The notes below the pieces were generated by a model. The model did no database searches. It was given only the letters and a program-made list of their open reading frames with translations, and was not told the origin of the DNA. From NCBI GenBank assembly GCA_020638065.1, contig JACKJG010000005.1, positions 183,440 to 247,439 of the forward strand: a stretch of 64,000 nucleotides of DNA, in the 5' to 3' direction. Source of the stretch: Hyphomicrobiaceae bacterium (GTDB lineage: Bacteria; Pseudomonadota; Alphaproteobacteria; Rhizobiales; Devosiaceae). The stretch's first letter is position 1. Each line of letters opens with the position of its first letter. Below, piece by piece: positions 44,310 through 52,994 of this stretch. The translations under genes were made by a program, and so were the position numbers.

Positions 44310-45287
44310 TCAAATCTGCCCGCGCACCTGCGGGCGAACCTTCTTCTCATAAAACGCGCGCAATTGTTCATGAAGTGTCGCTTGGAAAGGCACCAACTCC
44401 GAAGCGGCGACGTTGCCCTTTAATTGCGCAGGTTTCGAGACCCCGGCAATGACCGTAGACACAGCCGGATGGTCGAGAATCCAGCGCAGCGCGAGCTGCG
44501 ACATGGGCGCGTTCTCTGGCAGCAACTGACGCAATTCAACGACCAGATCAACCCCGGTTTCGAAGGGAATGCCCGAAAAGGTTTCGCCCACCGAAAATGC
44601 CGCACCGTCGCGGTTATAATTGCGGTGATCGGAGGGATCGAACTGCTGTCCCTTGCGGAATTTTCCTGACAACAGGCCACTCGCGAGCGGCAGCCGCACG
44701 ATGATCCCGACATCGGCCTTGTGCGCAGCCGGAAGCAGCTTTGAGGCAGCGTCCTGCCGGAAGATGTTGAAAATGATCTGCAATGTCGAAAGCCCCCGGT
44801 GCTTGAGGCACAACAGACCTTCGTCAACAGTCTCAACGCTCGCGCCCCAGTGCCGAATCAAACCGTCCTTTTGCAGATCGTCCATCCAGGTGAAGATTTC
44901 GCCGTCCTCCAGCACCTCCGTGGGAACGCAATGAAGCTGCGCCAGATCGAGGGCATCGACTTTTAGGCGTTTGGCGGATCGCTCGAGGCTCTCGCGCACG
45001 CCATCGCGGGTATATTTGTCGGGGTAAAGCGACCCATTGCGGCCAACCTTGGTGGCAACAACGGTTCCAGGGGCTTCCGACAGCATCGCGCCGATGCGGG
45101 ATTCGCTCAGACCGTCCCCGTAAACGTCAGCCGTGTCCCAGAACGTGATTCCGGCCTCCCGGGCGTCCTCGAGAATGGTGTGTGCCTGCTCGTCTCCAAG
45201 TGGCCCAAAATCGCCGCCCAACTGCCAGCAGCCCATGCCAATTTCCGAAATATCAAAGCCCGTCTTGCCAAGCCGCCTGGTTTTCAT
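44310..45287 (-). CDS. Aldo/keto reductase
   Basis: NADPH-dependent oxidoreductase with a TIM-barrel fold. 325 aa from ATG 45287 (MKTRRLGKTGFDISEIGMGCWQLGG). The catalytic tetrad shows Asp and Tyr in FWDTADVYGDGLSESRIG, Lys in VATKVGRN and His in QLHCVP. NADPH site near PAVSTVIAGVSKPAQL. It belongs to the AKR11/12-like general oxidoreductases; substrate unknown. The acs terminator lies between this gene and acs, so it has its own promoter. Confidence 0.92.
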   Translation of the reverse strand: MKTRRLGKTGFDISEIGMGCWQLGGDFGPLGDEQAHTILEDAREAGITFWDTADVYGDGLSESRIGAMLSEAPGTVVATKVGRNGSLYPDKYTRDGVRESLERSAKRLKVDALDLAQLHCVPTEVLEDGEIFTWMDDLQKDGLIRHWGASVETVDEGLLCLKHRGLSTLQIIFNIFRQDAASKLLPAAHKADVGIIVRLPLASGLLSGKFRKGQQFDPSDHRNYNRDGAAFSVGETFSGIPFETGVDLVVELRQLLPENAPMSQLALRWILDHPAVSTVIAGVSKPAQLKGNVAASELVPFQATLHEQLRAFYEKKVRPQVRGQI

Positions 45288-45388
45288 CAGTGCCCTCCGC
45301 AATGTCCAAAATAGTGGAAATGTCGTGATTTTTCGGCACCCTATCGCATGCGCGTAAAGTCCGATAGAGGCAAACTGACGAACCAGGC

Positions 45389-45416
45389 AAAAGGCCCGGC
45401 ACAAGACCGGGCCTTC
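45389..45416 (-). terminator. Rho-independent terminator of acs
   Basis: Nine-base-pair stem AAGGCCCGG / CCGGGCCTT with a seven-base loop, followed on the minus strand by TTTTGCC. It ends the liv-acs run. Confidence 0.85.
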
Positions 45417-45436
45417 TGCAACCGAATGCCCGCGCG

Positions 45437-47380
45437 TTATTGTTTGCGGTTGGCGATCAGGTCCTCGACCACCTCGGGATCAGCCAGCGTCGAAGTATCT
45501 CCCAGGGATCCAAAGTCGTTTTCGGCGACCTTGCGCAGGATGCGGCGCATGATCTTGCCGGAACGGGTCTTGGGCAGGCCGGGCGCCCACTGAATGAAGT
45601 CAGGCGTCGCGATCGGCCCGATTTCCTTGCGCACCCATTGCACGAGTTCCTTTTTCAGGTCGTCGCTCGGCGTTTCGCCCATGTTCAGGGTCACGTAGCA
45701 GTAAATGCCCTGCCCCTTGATGTCATGCGGGAAGCCCACGACCGCCGCCTCGGCGACCGCGTGGTGAGCCACCAGAGCACTCTCGATTTCGGCGGTGCCC
45801 ATACGGTGACCGGAGACGTTCAGAACGTCATCCACCCGGCCAGTGATCCAGTAATAGCCATCCGCATCGCGGCGACAGCCGTCACCGGAGAAGTAATAGC
45901 CTTTGAAATCGTTGAAATAGGTCGCGATGAACCGGTCATGGTCGCCCCACACGGAACGAAGCTGGGAGGGCCAGCTATCCTTGAACGCCAGAACGCCCTC
46001 GGCCTCAACGCTGGTGATTTCTTCACCCGACGCCGGATCGATGATCACCGGTTGAACACCAAAGAACGGTTTGGTGGCCGAACCCGGCTTGGTCGGAATC
46101 GCACCCGGCAATGGCGTGATCATGAAACCGCCGGTTTCCGTTTGCCACCAGGTATCGACAATGGCGCACCGGCCCCGGCCAACATGCTTGTCGTACCAGT
46201 TCCATGCCTCCGGATTGATGGGTTCACCCACAGTCCCGAGGATTTTGAGCGAACTGAGATCGGCGCCATCGACAAACTCGTCGCCCGCGCCCATCAGGGC
46301 GCGAATGGCGGTCGGCGCGGTGTAGAACTGGTTGACCTTGTGTTTGTCCACCACCTGCCAGAAGCGCGAGGCATTCGGGTAGTTCGGAACGCCCTCGAAC
46401 ATCAGGCTGGTCGCGCCGTTCGCCAGAGGCCCATAGACAATATATGAATGCCCGGTGACCCAACCGACGTCCGCCGTGCACCAGTAGACGTCACCGTCGC
46501 GATAGTCGAAGGTCAGCTGATGGGTCAGCGACGTATAAACGAGATAGCCGCCAGTCGTGTGCTGCACGCCCTTGGGCTTGCCGGTTGATCCTGACGTGTA
46601 AAGGATGAACAGCGGATCCTCCGCATTCATCACTTCGGCAGGACAGTCCGCGGAGACCGTTTCCGAAGCCTCATGCAGCCACACGTCCTGCTCGGCGCTG
46701 AACGGCACGTCGGCGCCGGTATTGCGCACCAGAAGCACCTTCTGCGCCACTCCGGCCTTCTGGATGGCCAGATCGACGTTCTTCTTGAGCGCCACTGTGC
46801 GGCCACCGCGACGCCCTTCATCGGAGGTGATCGTGACGTTGGACCCGCAATCGGTGATGCGCGTTGCCAGCGAGTCAGGAGAGAAGCCGGCAAACACGAC
46901 CGAATGGATGGCTCCGATCCGCGCGCAGGCCAGCATCGCGTATGCGGCTTCGGGAATCATCGGCAGATAGAGGGTGACGCGATCACCTTTTGAGACGCCC
47001 ATCGATTTGAGCACATTGGCCATTTTGCCAACATTCTCGGCCAATTGCGCGTAGGTGATGTGCTCGGCCGGGGTGTTGGGATCGTCCGGTTCCCAGATGA
47101 TCGCCGTCTGATCGGCCCGTGCGGGCAGATGCCGGTCGATGCAATTGTAAGCGACGTTCAGCTCGCCGTCCTCGAACCATTTGATCGAGACATCAGGATA
47201 GGCAAACGTGGTATTCTTGATTTTGGTCGGCTCCTTGAACCAGGTCAGCCGCTTTGCCTGCTCCGCCCAGAATCCGTCGGGATCGTTGACCGAGCGGGCA
47301 TACATTTCGTCATATTGTTCGGCCGTAACCAATGCGTTTTTGGCCAGCTCAGCGGGTGGCTGGTGAACTTCAATATCCAT
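45437..47380 (-). CDS. acs: Acetyl-CoA synthetase
   Basis: AMP-forming ligase that activates acetate (and slowly propionate) to the CoA thioester. 647 aa from ATG 47380, where GGAGG lies eight bases upstream. ANL motifs: YTSGSTGKPKGVQHTTGGYL (P-loop), WWQTETGGFMITPLPGA, YYWITGRVDDVLNVSGHRMGTAEIE and the catalytic Lys, target of acetylation, in KTRSGKIMRRILRK. It lies 94 bases after livF on the same strand with no terminator between, so acs may be co-transcribed with the ABC transporter genes. Confidence 0.97.
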   Translation of the reverse strand: MDIEVHQPPAELAKNALVTAEQYDEMYARSVNDPDGFWAEQAKRLTWFKEPTKIKNTTFAYPDVSIKWFEDGELNVAYNCIDRHLPARADQTAIIWEPDDPNTPAEHITYAQLAENVGKMANVLKSMGVSKGDRVTLYLPMIPEAAYAMLACARIGAIHSVVFAGFSPDSLATRITDCGSNVTITSDEGRRGGRTVALKKNVDLAIQKAGVAQKVLLVRNTGADVPFSAEQDVWLHEASETVSADCPAEVMNAEDPLFILYTSGSTGKPKGVQHTTGGYLVYTSLTHQLTFDYRDGDVYWCTADVGWVTGHSYIVYGPLANGATSLMFEGVPNYPNASRFWQVVDKHKVNQFYTAPTAIRALMGAGDEFVDGADLSSLKILGTVGEPINPEAWNWYDKHVGRGRCAIVDTWWQTETGGFMITPLPGAIPTKPGSATKPFFGVQPVIIDPASGEEITSVEAEGVLAFKDSWPSQLRSVWGDHDRFIATYFNDFKGYYFSGDGCRRDADGYYWITGRVDDVLNVSGHRMGTAEIESALVAHHAVAEAAVVGFPHDIKGQGIYCYVTLNMGETPSDDLKKELVQWVRKEIGPIATPDFIQWAPGLPKTRSGKIMRRILRKVAENDFGSLGDTSTLADPEVVEDLIANRKQ

Positions 47381-47474
47381 TTTGATCCTCCGCAATCTGG
47401 CGCACGCCGACAGCTTTCGTGCCGCTTGTGGCGCCTGTCTTGATTGTCATGCCGACGCCGGGCGCGCCGCTCAA

Positions 47475-48236
47475 CTAGATAGCCAGATATTCGTGACGCA
47501 ACGCTTCGTTTTCAAGCACTTCCTGCGCCGATCCGGTAAAAGCAACCTGGCCGGTATCCAGAATGACCGCGCGATCGCTGAGTTTCAGCGCCGCCACAGC
47601 ATTCTGTTCCACAATGACAGTTGTGATGCCGGCTTCTCTGATCTCCATCAAGATTTTTTCGATTTCCTGCACGATAACCGGCGCCAGCCCTTCATAAGGC
47701 TCATCGAGAAGTAGTAGCTTGCACTCGCGCGTCAGGGCACGGGCGATGGCCAGCATTTGCTGCTCACCGCCTGAAAGGGTCACGCCTTCCTGTGTGCGGC
47801 GCTCCGCCAGCCGCGGAAACCTTTTGAAAATGCGATCGATGTCCCAACCATGGCCGGGCGCGACGCGCGCGAGGATCATGTTTTCCTCAACGGTCAGCCC
47901 GGGGATGATCCGGCGATCTTCGGGAACCAGCTGAATACCGGCCAGCGCAGCACTGTAGGACGGCATCTTGTGCAGCGCCTGCCCGTCGAGCCAGATCTCG
48001 CCCTTCTGCAATTCGGGGTCAGCCAGGCGCGCGATCGCACGTAGCGTCGACGTCTTGCCAGCGCCATTGCGGCCGAGCAGAGCAAGGATTTCACCTTTGT
48101 TCAGTTCCAGCGACACACCCTGAACGATGTAGCTTTCACCATAATAGGCGTGCACGTCCTTGACGGCGAAGAACGGCTTCTGATTGGAATTCGCCGCCGC
48201 CGGTTCGGAGGCTGCCTCGTTGGTCTCGACGCTCAT
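47475..48236 (-). CDS. livF: Branched-chain amino acid-type ABC transporter ATPase (LivF)
   Basis: One of two ATPases of a HAAT-family importer. 253 aa; Walker A GRNGAGKTSTLR, signature VTLSGGEQQMLAIARAL, Walker B LLLLDEPYEGLAP and the H-loop region IVEQNAVAALKLSDRAVILDTGQV. The N-terminus is about 25 residues longer than in E. coli LivF. Its start overlaps the stop of livG at 48236. Although called LivF by family, the cargo is not known; linkage to acs suggests a short-chain acid or an amide. Confidence 0.93.
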   Translation of the reverse strand: MSVETNEAASEPAAANSNQKPFFAVKDVHAYYGESYIVQGVSLELNKGEILALLGRNGAGKTSTLRAIARLADPELQKGEIWLDGQALHKMPSYSAALAGIQLVPEDRRIIPGLTVEENMILARVAPGHGWDIDRIFKRFPRLAERRTQEGVTLSGGEQQMLAIARALTRECKLLLLDEPYEGLAPVIVQEIEKILMEIREAGITTVIVEQNAVAALKLSDRAVILDTGQVAFTGSAQEVLENEALRHEYLAI

Positions 48237-49006
48237 CAGTGCGCACCCCCCAGATAGGCTTCCTTCACCTTCGGATCGTTGCGGACATCTTCCGGGTTGC
48301 CCTCGGCAATGATCCGCCCCTGCGCCAGGACCGAAATCTTGTCGGCCAGAGAAAACACCACGTGCATGTCATGCTCGATGATGATCTTGGTCATGCCGCG
48401 CTCCTTGACCTTCTTCAAAAGCTCGATGGTCGTGTTGGTATCGTGGCGCGACATGCCCGCCGTGGGCTCGTCCAGCAGCAGCAGACGCGGATGCTGGATC
48501 AGGCACATGGCCAATTCCATGCGCCGCTTGTCGCCGCGGCTGAGGGCGCCGGCGTGATCCATCCGCCGCTCCCAAAGCCCGACATCCTGCAGCAGATGTT
48601 CTGCTTCCTCCTGAATGGTCTTTTCGTCGAGCAGGTTTTCCCAGATGTGCAGCTTGTAGGCGCCGTCCCGCTTGGCGAAAGCGGGCGTCATCACATTGTG
48701 CAGGACAGGCAGGTCCGGAAAAATCTCCGGCGTCTGGAATACGCGTGCAACGCCGAGCTGGTTGATTTCGTAAGGCTGCTTGCCGGTCAGAACCTGGCCA
48801 TCGAACACGACCGCACCGCTCGTCGGCGCGAGGCGGCCAACGATCACGTTCAGTAAGGTCGATTTGCCGGCGCCGTTGGGCCCGATAATCGCGTGGGTTT
48901 TGCCCTCTTCCACTGCCAGATCGATATCTGCCAGCGCATGCAAACCGCCGAAAGTCTTGTGCACGTCGTCAACGTGCAGAACGACATTATGTACATTCGT
49001 CGACAT
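48236..49006 (-). CDS. livG: Branched-chain amino acid-type ABC transporter ATPase (LivG)
   Basis: Second ATPase of the importer. 256 aa; Walker A GPNGAGKSTLLNVIVGRLAPTSG, signature ALSRGDKRRMELAM, in which the usual LSGG is LSRG, Walker B LLLLDEPTAGMSRHDT and H-loop IIIEHDMHVVF. LivG proteins often carry such a modified signature, so this is probably no defect. It starts nine bases after the livM stop and overlaps livF by one base. Confidence 0.93.
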   Translation of the reverse strand: MSTNVHNVVLHVDDVHKTFGGLHALADIDLAVEEGKTHAIIGPNGAGKSTLLNVIVGRLAPTSGAVVFDGQVLTGKQPYEINQLGVARVFQTPEIFPDLPVLHNVMTPAFAKRDGAYKLHIWENLLDEKTIQEEAEHLLQDVGLWERRMDHAGALSRGDKRRMELAMCLIQHPRLLLLDEPTAGMSRHDTNTTIELLKKVKERGMTKIIIEHDMHVVFSLADKISVLAQGRIIAEGNPEDVRNDPKVKEAYLGGAH

Positions 49007-49015
49007 CGTTCGCTC

Positions 49016-50236
49016 CTATTCGGCGGGCTGATTGCTGGTTTCGGCGGCTTCAACTGGCGCTTTCGGCGCGGGAGAACCCCCACCCTGGGAAGGCTTGCGC
49101 CTGAACAGCGAACCAATACGCTTGGCGCCCTCCATGATGCCGCCCGGCAGGAAGATCACCACCAGCATAAACAACAAGCCCAGGGTCAACTGCCAGCCAT
49201 CGCCCACGAAAGGGCTGATGATCCCGATCAGAAAATCGCGGACGGGTTCCGGCAGCGCACCGAACCAGTCGTGCAAGACCGTCTCGTTGATCTTGGAAAA
49301 GATGTTCTCGAAATACTTGATGAACCCGGCGCCCAGCACCGGCCCCATCAGCGTGCCGGCGCCGCCGAGAATGGTCATCAGCACCACCTCGCCCGATGCG
49401 GTCCACTGCATGCGCTCCGCGCCGGCCAGAGGATCCATTGCGGCCAGCAGCCCGCCCGCAAGGCCGGCATACATGCCTGAGATCACGAAGGCCGCCAGCA
49501 TGTAGGGGCGCGTGTTGATGCCTGCATAATTGAGGCGGGTCCGGTTGGTCTTGATCGCCCGCAGGATCAGGCCGAACGGTGAGCGGAAGATGCGAAGGGA
49601 AATGTAGAACACGAAAATCGCGATCACTGCCGTGAAATAGTAGCCGACATTGAACGTGAACACCCAGTCGCCAACGGGCACTTTCATCGAATCCTGCATG
49701 ACCAGGCCGAACAGGTTCGGCACGTCCGGAGAGCCCTCACCCATCAGATATTGCGGGTCGGAACCGTAAACCTGCAAACCTGTTTCACCATTGGTCAGTG
49801 GCGTCAGCACGGAATAGGCCAGATTGTAGCTCATCTGCGCGAACGCCAGCGTCAGGATCGAGAAATAGATGCCAGAACGCCTGAGCGACACAAAGCCGAT
49901 AAAGAGTGCGAAAATGCCTGACAACACGATTGCGAGAATGAGGCCCGGAAGGACGTTGAAGCTGAGAAGCTTGTAGGTCCAGACCACGGAATAGGACCCG
50001 ACACCCAGAAAGGCGGCATGTCCGAAAGAGAGGTAGCCCGTCAGACCGAAGAGAATATTGAACCCGATGGCAAAGATGCCGAAAATCGCAAACCGCTGCA
50101 TCAGGTCCGGATAACCGGCATTGAACTGGGCCAGGCTCGAACTCTCCGGAAACGGCTGCAACAGGATGGGCGTTGCCAGCGTCAGGAAAGTAACGAAGAG
50201 AAGAAAGCCGGTGTCTTTTGCGCTCAAACCAAGCAT
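49016..50236 (-). CDS. livM: ABC transporter permease (LivM-type)
   Basis: Membrane subunit with nine to ten helices. Characteristic: AIGFNILFGLTGYLSFGHAAFLGVGSY in the first half and the EAA-like loop RSPFGLILRAIKTNRTRLNYAGINTRPYMLAAFVISGMYAGLAGGLLA. A long cytoplasmic C-terminus (GAKRIGSLFRRKPSQGGGSPAPKAPVEAAETSNQPAE), at 406 aa total, exceeds the usual LivM length. Starts two bases after the livH stop. Confidence 0.93.
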   Translation of the reverse strand: MLGLSAKDTGFLLFVTFLTLATPILLQPFPESSSLAQFNAGYPDLMQRFAIFGIFAIGFNILFGLTGYLSFGHAAFLGVGSYSVVWTYKLLSFNVLPGLILAIVLSGIFALFIGFVSLRRSGIYFSILTLAFAQMSYNLAYSVLTPLTNGETGLQVYGSDPQYLMGEGSPDVPNLFGLVMQDSMKVPVGDWVFTFNVGYYFTAVIAIFVFYISLRIFRSPFGLILRAIKTNRTRLNYAGINTRPYMLAAFVISGMYAGLAGGLLAAMDPLAGAERMQWTASGEVVLMTILGGAGTLMGPVLGAGFIKYFENIFSKINETVLHDWFGALPEPVRDFLIGIISPFVGDGWQLTLGLLFMLVVIFLPGGIMEGAKRIGSLFRRKPSQGGGSPAPKAPVEAAETSNQPAE

Positions 50237-50238
50237 GA

Positions 50239-51270
50239 CTATTCCTCCATCACGCCCCGGCGGCCCAAGAGCCCGCGCGGTCTGGTGAGCAAGATGATGA
50301 TCGCCACCAGGTAGATGATGACCTGATCGATGCCCGGAATCACGGACTTGACCTCGTTCATCGAGGCAAAGCTCTGCAGAATGCCGAGCAGGAAGCCGGC
50401 CGCCACCGCGCCGGGCAAGGATCCCATGCCCCCGACAACGACCACAACGAAACTCAGCACGAGGAAGTCCATACCCATGTGGTAGTTGGGCGCCAGAATG
50501 GGTGCATACATCACCCCCGCTGTGCCCGCGACCACAGCCGCCACCCCGAACATGATCGTGAAGCGCCGGTCAATATTGATACCGAGCAGACCCACGGTCT
50601 CGCGATCTGCCATGCCAGCCCGGACCACCATTCCGAAGGTGGTGAATTGCAGGAAAGAAAACACCGCGCCGATCACGACCACGGCGAACAGGAAATAGAC
50701 CATCCGCCAATAGGGATAAATGATGACATCCGGCGGCATGCCCAACAGCGCCCCGAAATCGAATGACCCTGTGAAGACCGAAGGCGCACCGGTCTGGATC
50801 GGATTGGCGCCAAAGAAGAGTTTGACGATCTCCTGCAGCACGATTGCAAGACCGAAGGTCACCAGAATCTGTTCGGCATGCGGGCGCTTGTAGAAGTGTT
50901 TGATCAGGCCGCGTTCCATTGCGATGCCGATCACCAGCATGACGGGGATGGCCAGCAAAATCGCCAGCGGCACAGCCCAGTCGATGATGAATGCACCGAT
51001 ATCCGGTCCAAACCAGCTTTCGACATAAGGCACTTGGACCTTGAGCGGATTGCCCAGAAAGTCCTTTTGGGTCGGATCAACCTGCTCGAACGAAAGCGTC
51101 AGAATCCGCTGCAATGTGACGGCGCAGAAGGCGCCGATCATGAACAACGCGCCGTGAGCGAAATTGACGACGCCCAGCGTGCCGAAAATCAGCGTGAGAC
51201 CCAAAGCGATCAGCGCGTAGGCCGACCCCTTGTCCAGACCGTTCAAGATTTGAAGGATTATTGCATCCAT
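50239..51270 (-). CDS. livH: ABC transporter permease (LivH-type)
   Basis: Partner permease. 343 aa with about eight helices. NGLDKGSAYALIALGLTLIFGTLGVVNFAHGALFMIGAF is the family N-terminus and MADRETVGLLGINIDRRFTIMFGVAAVVAGTAGVMYAPIL is the conserved cytoplasmic loop. A longer-than-usual first periplasmic insertion (EQVDPTQKDFLGNPLKVQVPYVESWFGPDIG) lies at about residues 62-93. It is separated from the binding-protein gene by 118 bases that contain a strong hairpin. Confidence 0.93.
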   Translation of the reverse strand: MDAIILQILNGLDKGSAYALIALGLTLIFGTLGVVNFAHGALFMIGAFCAVTLQRILTLSFEQVDPTQKDFLGNPLKVQVPYVESWFGPDIGAFIIDWAVPLAILLAIPVMLVIGIAMERGLIKHFYKRPHAEQILVTFGLAIVLQEIVKLFFGANPIQTGAPSVFTGSFDFGALLGMPPDVIIYPYWRMVYFLFAVVVIGAVFSFLQFTTFGMVVRAGMADRETVGLLGINIDRRFTIMFGVAAVVAGTAGVMYAPILAPNYHMGMDFLVLSFVVVVVGGMGSLPGAVAAGFLLGILQSFASMNEVKSVIPGIDQVIIYLVAIIILLTRPRGLLGRRGVMEE

Positions 51271-51334
51271 TCGCCCGACCCCATGACGACGCTGAGTAGC
51301 GCTCCAACCCCGATGCGCTACGTCACCCTAAGTT

Positions 51335-51362
51335 GGCCAATCGCGCAACTGCGCGACTGGCC
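51335..51362 (-). other. Intercistronic hairpin between binding protein and permease genes
   Basis: GGCCAATCGCGC pairs with GCGCGACTGGCC around a four-base AACT loop, with one G-U/A-C type mismatch. It lacks a T run, so it is more probably a 3' stabiliser of the binding-protein mRNA or a partial attenuator than a terminator. Confidence 0.6.
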
Positions 51363-51388
51363 TGTTTCACATGTTTTGAGTTCGGAGC

Positions 51389-52789
51389 CTATGCGCCCGG
51401 GTTGCAGGTGCCCAGCGATGCTTCCGCACCACCGAACATCTCGTGATCCGGCTCGTAATAGATCTGGCTCACCGGCGTCGTTTCCACGATTTCCAGAACG
51501 TCGTACTGGTTCGAGGGGCTTTCCTTACCCTTCATGACCAGAACGTCCTTGAAGCACTGGTGATCGGCCGAACGGTAAAGCGTCTTGCCGTTACCCATGC
51601 CATCGAAGAGGAAGCCCTTGTTCGATGCCGACGAGATGCCTTCGAGGCTTCCCGTATTGTCTTCGAGCGCTTCGACGACAGCGCACGGATTGAAGCTGCC
51701 CGCGCGTTCCACGGCATCCGCGTAAAGCAGCGTCTGCACGTAGCAGGTGTGGGCCGAGTTCGACGGCGGTGCCCCGAACTTTTCGCCGAACGATTTGACG
51801 AAAGCCTGGGTGCCGGGATCGCTCAACTGCCAGTTCCAGTTCATGGAACCATAAACGCCCTTGATGTTCTCGCCTGCGCCTTCCGCCATCAGTTCCGAAT
51901 AGAGCGGAACGATGATCTCGAAGTTCTTGCCGTTGACCTGCTTGTCGCGGAGGCCAAACTGCACGGCCTGGGTCAGCGAGTTGATCATGTCGCCGCCGTA
52001 ATGGTTCAGGATCAGCGTATCGGCACCGGACTGCAGAACCGGCGTGATATAGGACGAGAAGTCGCCTGCTCCGACCGGAGTGCGGACGTCGGTGACCATG
52101 TTCCAGCCTTCGGCTTCCAGGAACGTCTTCATCGAGTCGGCCTGCGTCCAGCCCCAGGTATAGTCGGCCGTCAGCATGTAGAACTGGCGGTCGGTACCAT
52201 AGGCCTTGGCCAGCACCGGTGCGAGCGCCGCGCCGGACATATAGGCGTCGAAGAAGTGACGGAAACCGTTGGCCTTGCGGTCCTTGCCGGTCGTGTCGTT
52301 GGAATGGGTGAGACCTGCCATGAAGATGATGCCGGCTTCCTGGCAGAGGCCCTGCACCGCAACGGCAACGCCCGAGGACGAACCGCCGTTGATCATGACC
52401 ACACCGTCCTTTTCGATCATCGAACGGGCAGCCGCGCGGGCTGCATCGGACTTGGTCTGGGTATCGCCCGTGACGAACTCGACCTTCTTGCCGAGCACGC
52501 CATTGCCCTTCAGCATCTTGGAGCTGAACGTATTCAGCATGCCACCGTCGCCTTCACCGTTGAGGTGCTCGACGGCCAGCTGTTGGGCGCGCAGCTCGTC
52601 CATGCCTTCAGCGGCATAAGGACCGGTCTGCGGTACGTTGAAACCGAATTTCACGGTCGAGCCGGTTGGCTCGTTGGTATAGCCATAAGCCCTTGTGATG
52701 ATCGTCGGCGCAATGCCGGTCGCCACAATGCCCGCGAGGCCGGTCTTGATGACCTGGCGGCGGCTAATGCCTTTTTTTAGATCGCTCAT
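51389..52789 (-). CDS. Tat-exported ABC transporter substrate-binding protein
   Basis: Periplasmic type I binding protein of the Peripla_BP_6 family. The N-terminus carries a twin-arginine signal (R10, R11 in ISRRQVIKTGLAGIVATG), so it is exported folded. Mature protein: VKFGFNVPQTGPYAAEGMDELRAQQLAVEHLNG, GDTQTKSDAARAAARSMIEKDGVVMINGGSSSGVAVAV, TADYTWGWTQADSMKTFLEAEGWNMV, and a C-terminal HTCYVQTLLYADAVERAGSFNPCAVVEALE. 466 aa is longer than LivJ/LivK (about 370). GGAGG precedes the ATG. It is first of the liv-acs run; ligand unknown. Confidence 0.92.
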   Translation of the reverse strand: MSDLKKGISRRQVIKTGLAGIVATGIAPTIITRAYGYTNEPTGSTVKFGFNVPQTGPYAAEGMDELRAQQLAVEHLNGEGDGGMLNTFSSKMLKGNGVLGKKVEFVTGDTQTKSDAARAAARSMIEKDGVVMINGGSSSGVAVAVQGLCQEAGIIFMAGLTHSNDTTGKDRKANGFRHFFDAYMSGAALAPVLAKAYGTDRQFYMLTADYTWGWTQADSMKTFLEAEGWNMVTDVRTPVGAGDFSSYITPVLQSGADTLILNHYGGDMINSLTQAVQFGLRDKQVNGKNFEIIVPLYSELMAEGAGENIKGVYGSMNWNWQLSDPGTQAFVKSFGEKFGAPPSNSAHTCYVQTLLYADAVERAGSFNPCAVVEALEDNTGSLEGISSASNKGFLFDGMGNGKTLYRSADHQCFKDVLVMKGKESPSNQYDVLEIVETTPVSQIYYEPDHEMFGGAEASLGTCNPGA

Positions 52790-52815
52790 CGCGTTCCTCC
52801 TCGTTTGCGACGATA

Positions 52816-52840
52816 GCCGCGGCCTTCCTCCAGCCGCGGC
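52816..52840 (-). promoter_or_regulatory. 5' leader hairpin of the substrate-binding protein mRNA
   Basis: Two copies of GCCGCGGC (52816-52823 and 52833-52840) form an eight-base-pair stem with a nine-base loop that on the mRNA reads TGGAGGAAG. It lies between the candidate promoter and the ribosome-binding site, near the expected transcript 5' end, a place typical of mRNA-stabilising stems. Confidence 0.55.
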
Positions 52841-52851
52841 TCATCACACTC

Positions 52852-52881
52852 AGCATAGCGGACCAGTGAAAAGCGTTGCAA
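52852..52881 (-). promoter_or_regulatory. Candidate promoter of the liv-acs run
   Basis: On the minus strand TTGCAA (52876-52881) and TATGCT (52852-52857) are 18 bases apart. The -35 lies inside the eight-base palindrome GTTGCAAC (52875-52882), so a regulator could cover it. Confidence 0.4.
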
Positions 52882-52888
52882 CAATGAC

Positions 52889-52902
52889 TTGTTTTCAAAC
52901 AA
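52889..52902. promoter_or_regulatory. Inverted repeat upstream of the liv promoter
   Basis: Perfect 14-base palindrome TTGTTT-TC-AAACAA immediately upstream of the candidate -35 for the transporter run. Candidate operator of the divergent ScfR-family regulator. Confidence 0.45.
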
Positions 52903-52940
52903 CATTTCTGTAAATTCCACTGCCAAGACACCAGAAATCG

Positions 52941-52956
52941 TGTAAACTCATTTACA
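52941..52956. promoter_or_regulatory. Inverted repeat upstream of the regulator gene
   Basis: Perfect TGTAAA-CTCA-TTTACA, 38 bases before the regulator ATG. An extra half site TGTAAA is at 52909-52914. Its layout (two six-base halves, four-base spacer) recalls published operators of related regulators, but the base sequence differs. Confidence 0.45.
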
Positions 52957-52994
52957 AATTCGGGTCCAAGGCCAGAATCGAAGGCGAACCGACA

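Noticed and set aside
51443..52780. 445-codon plus-strand frame opposite the binding protein
   Set aside because: Antisense to a clear Tat-exported protein; composition abnormal.
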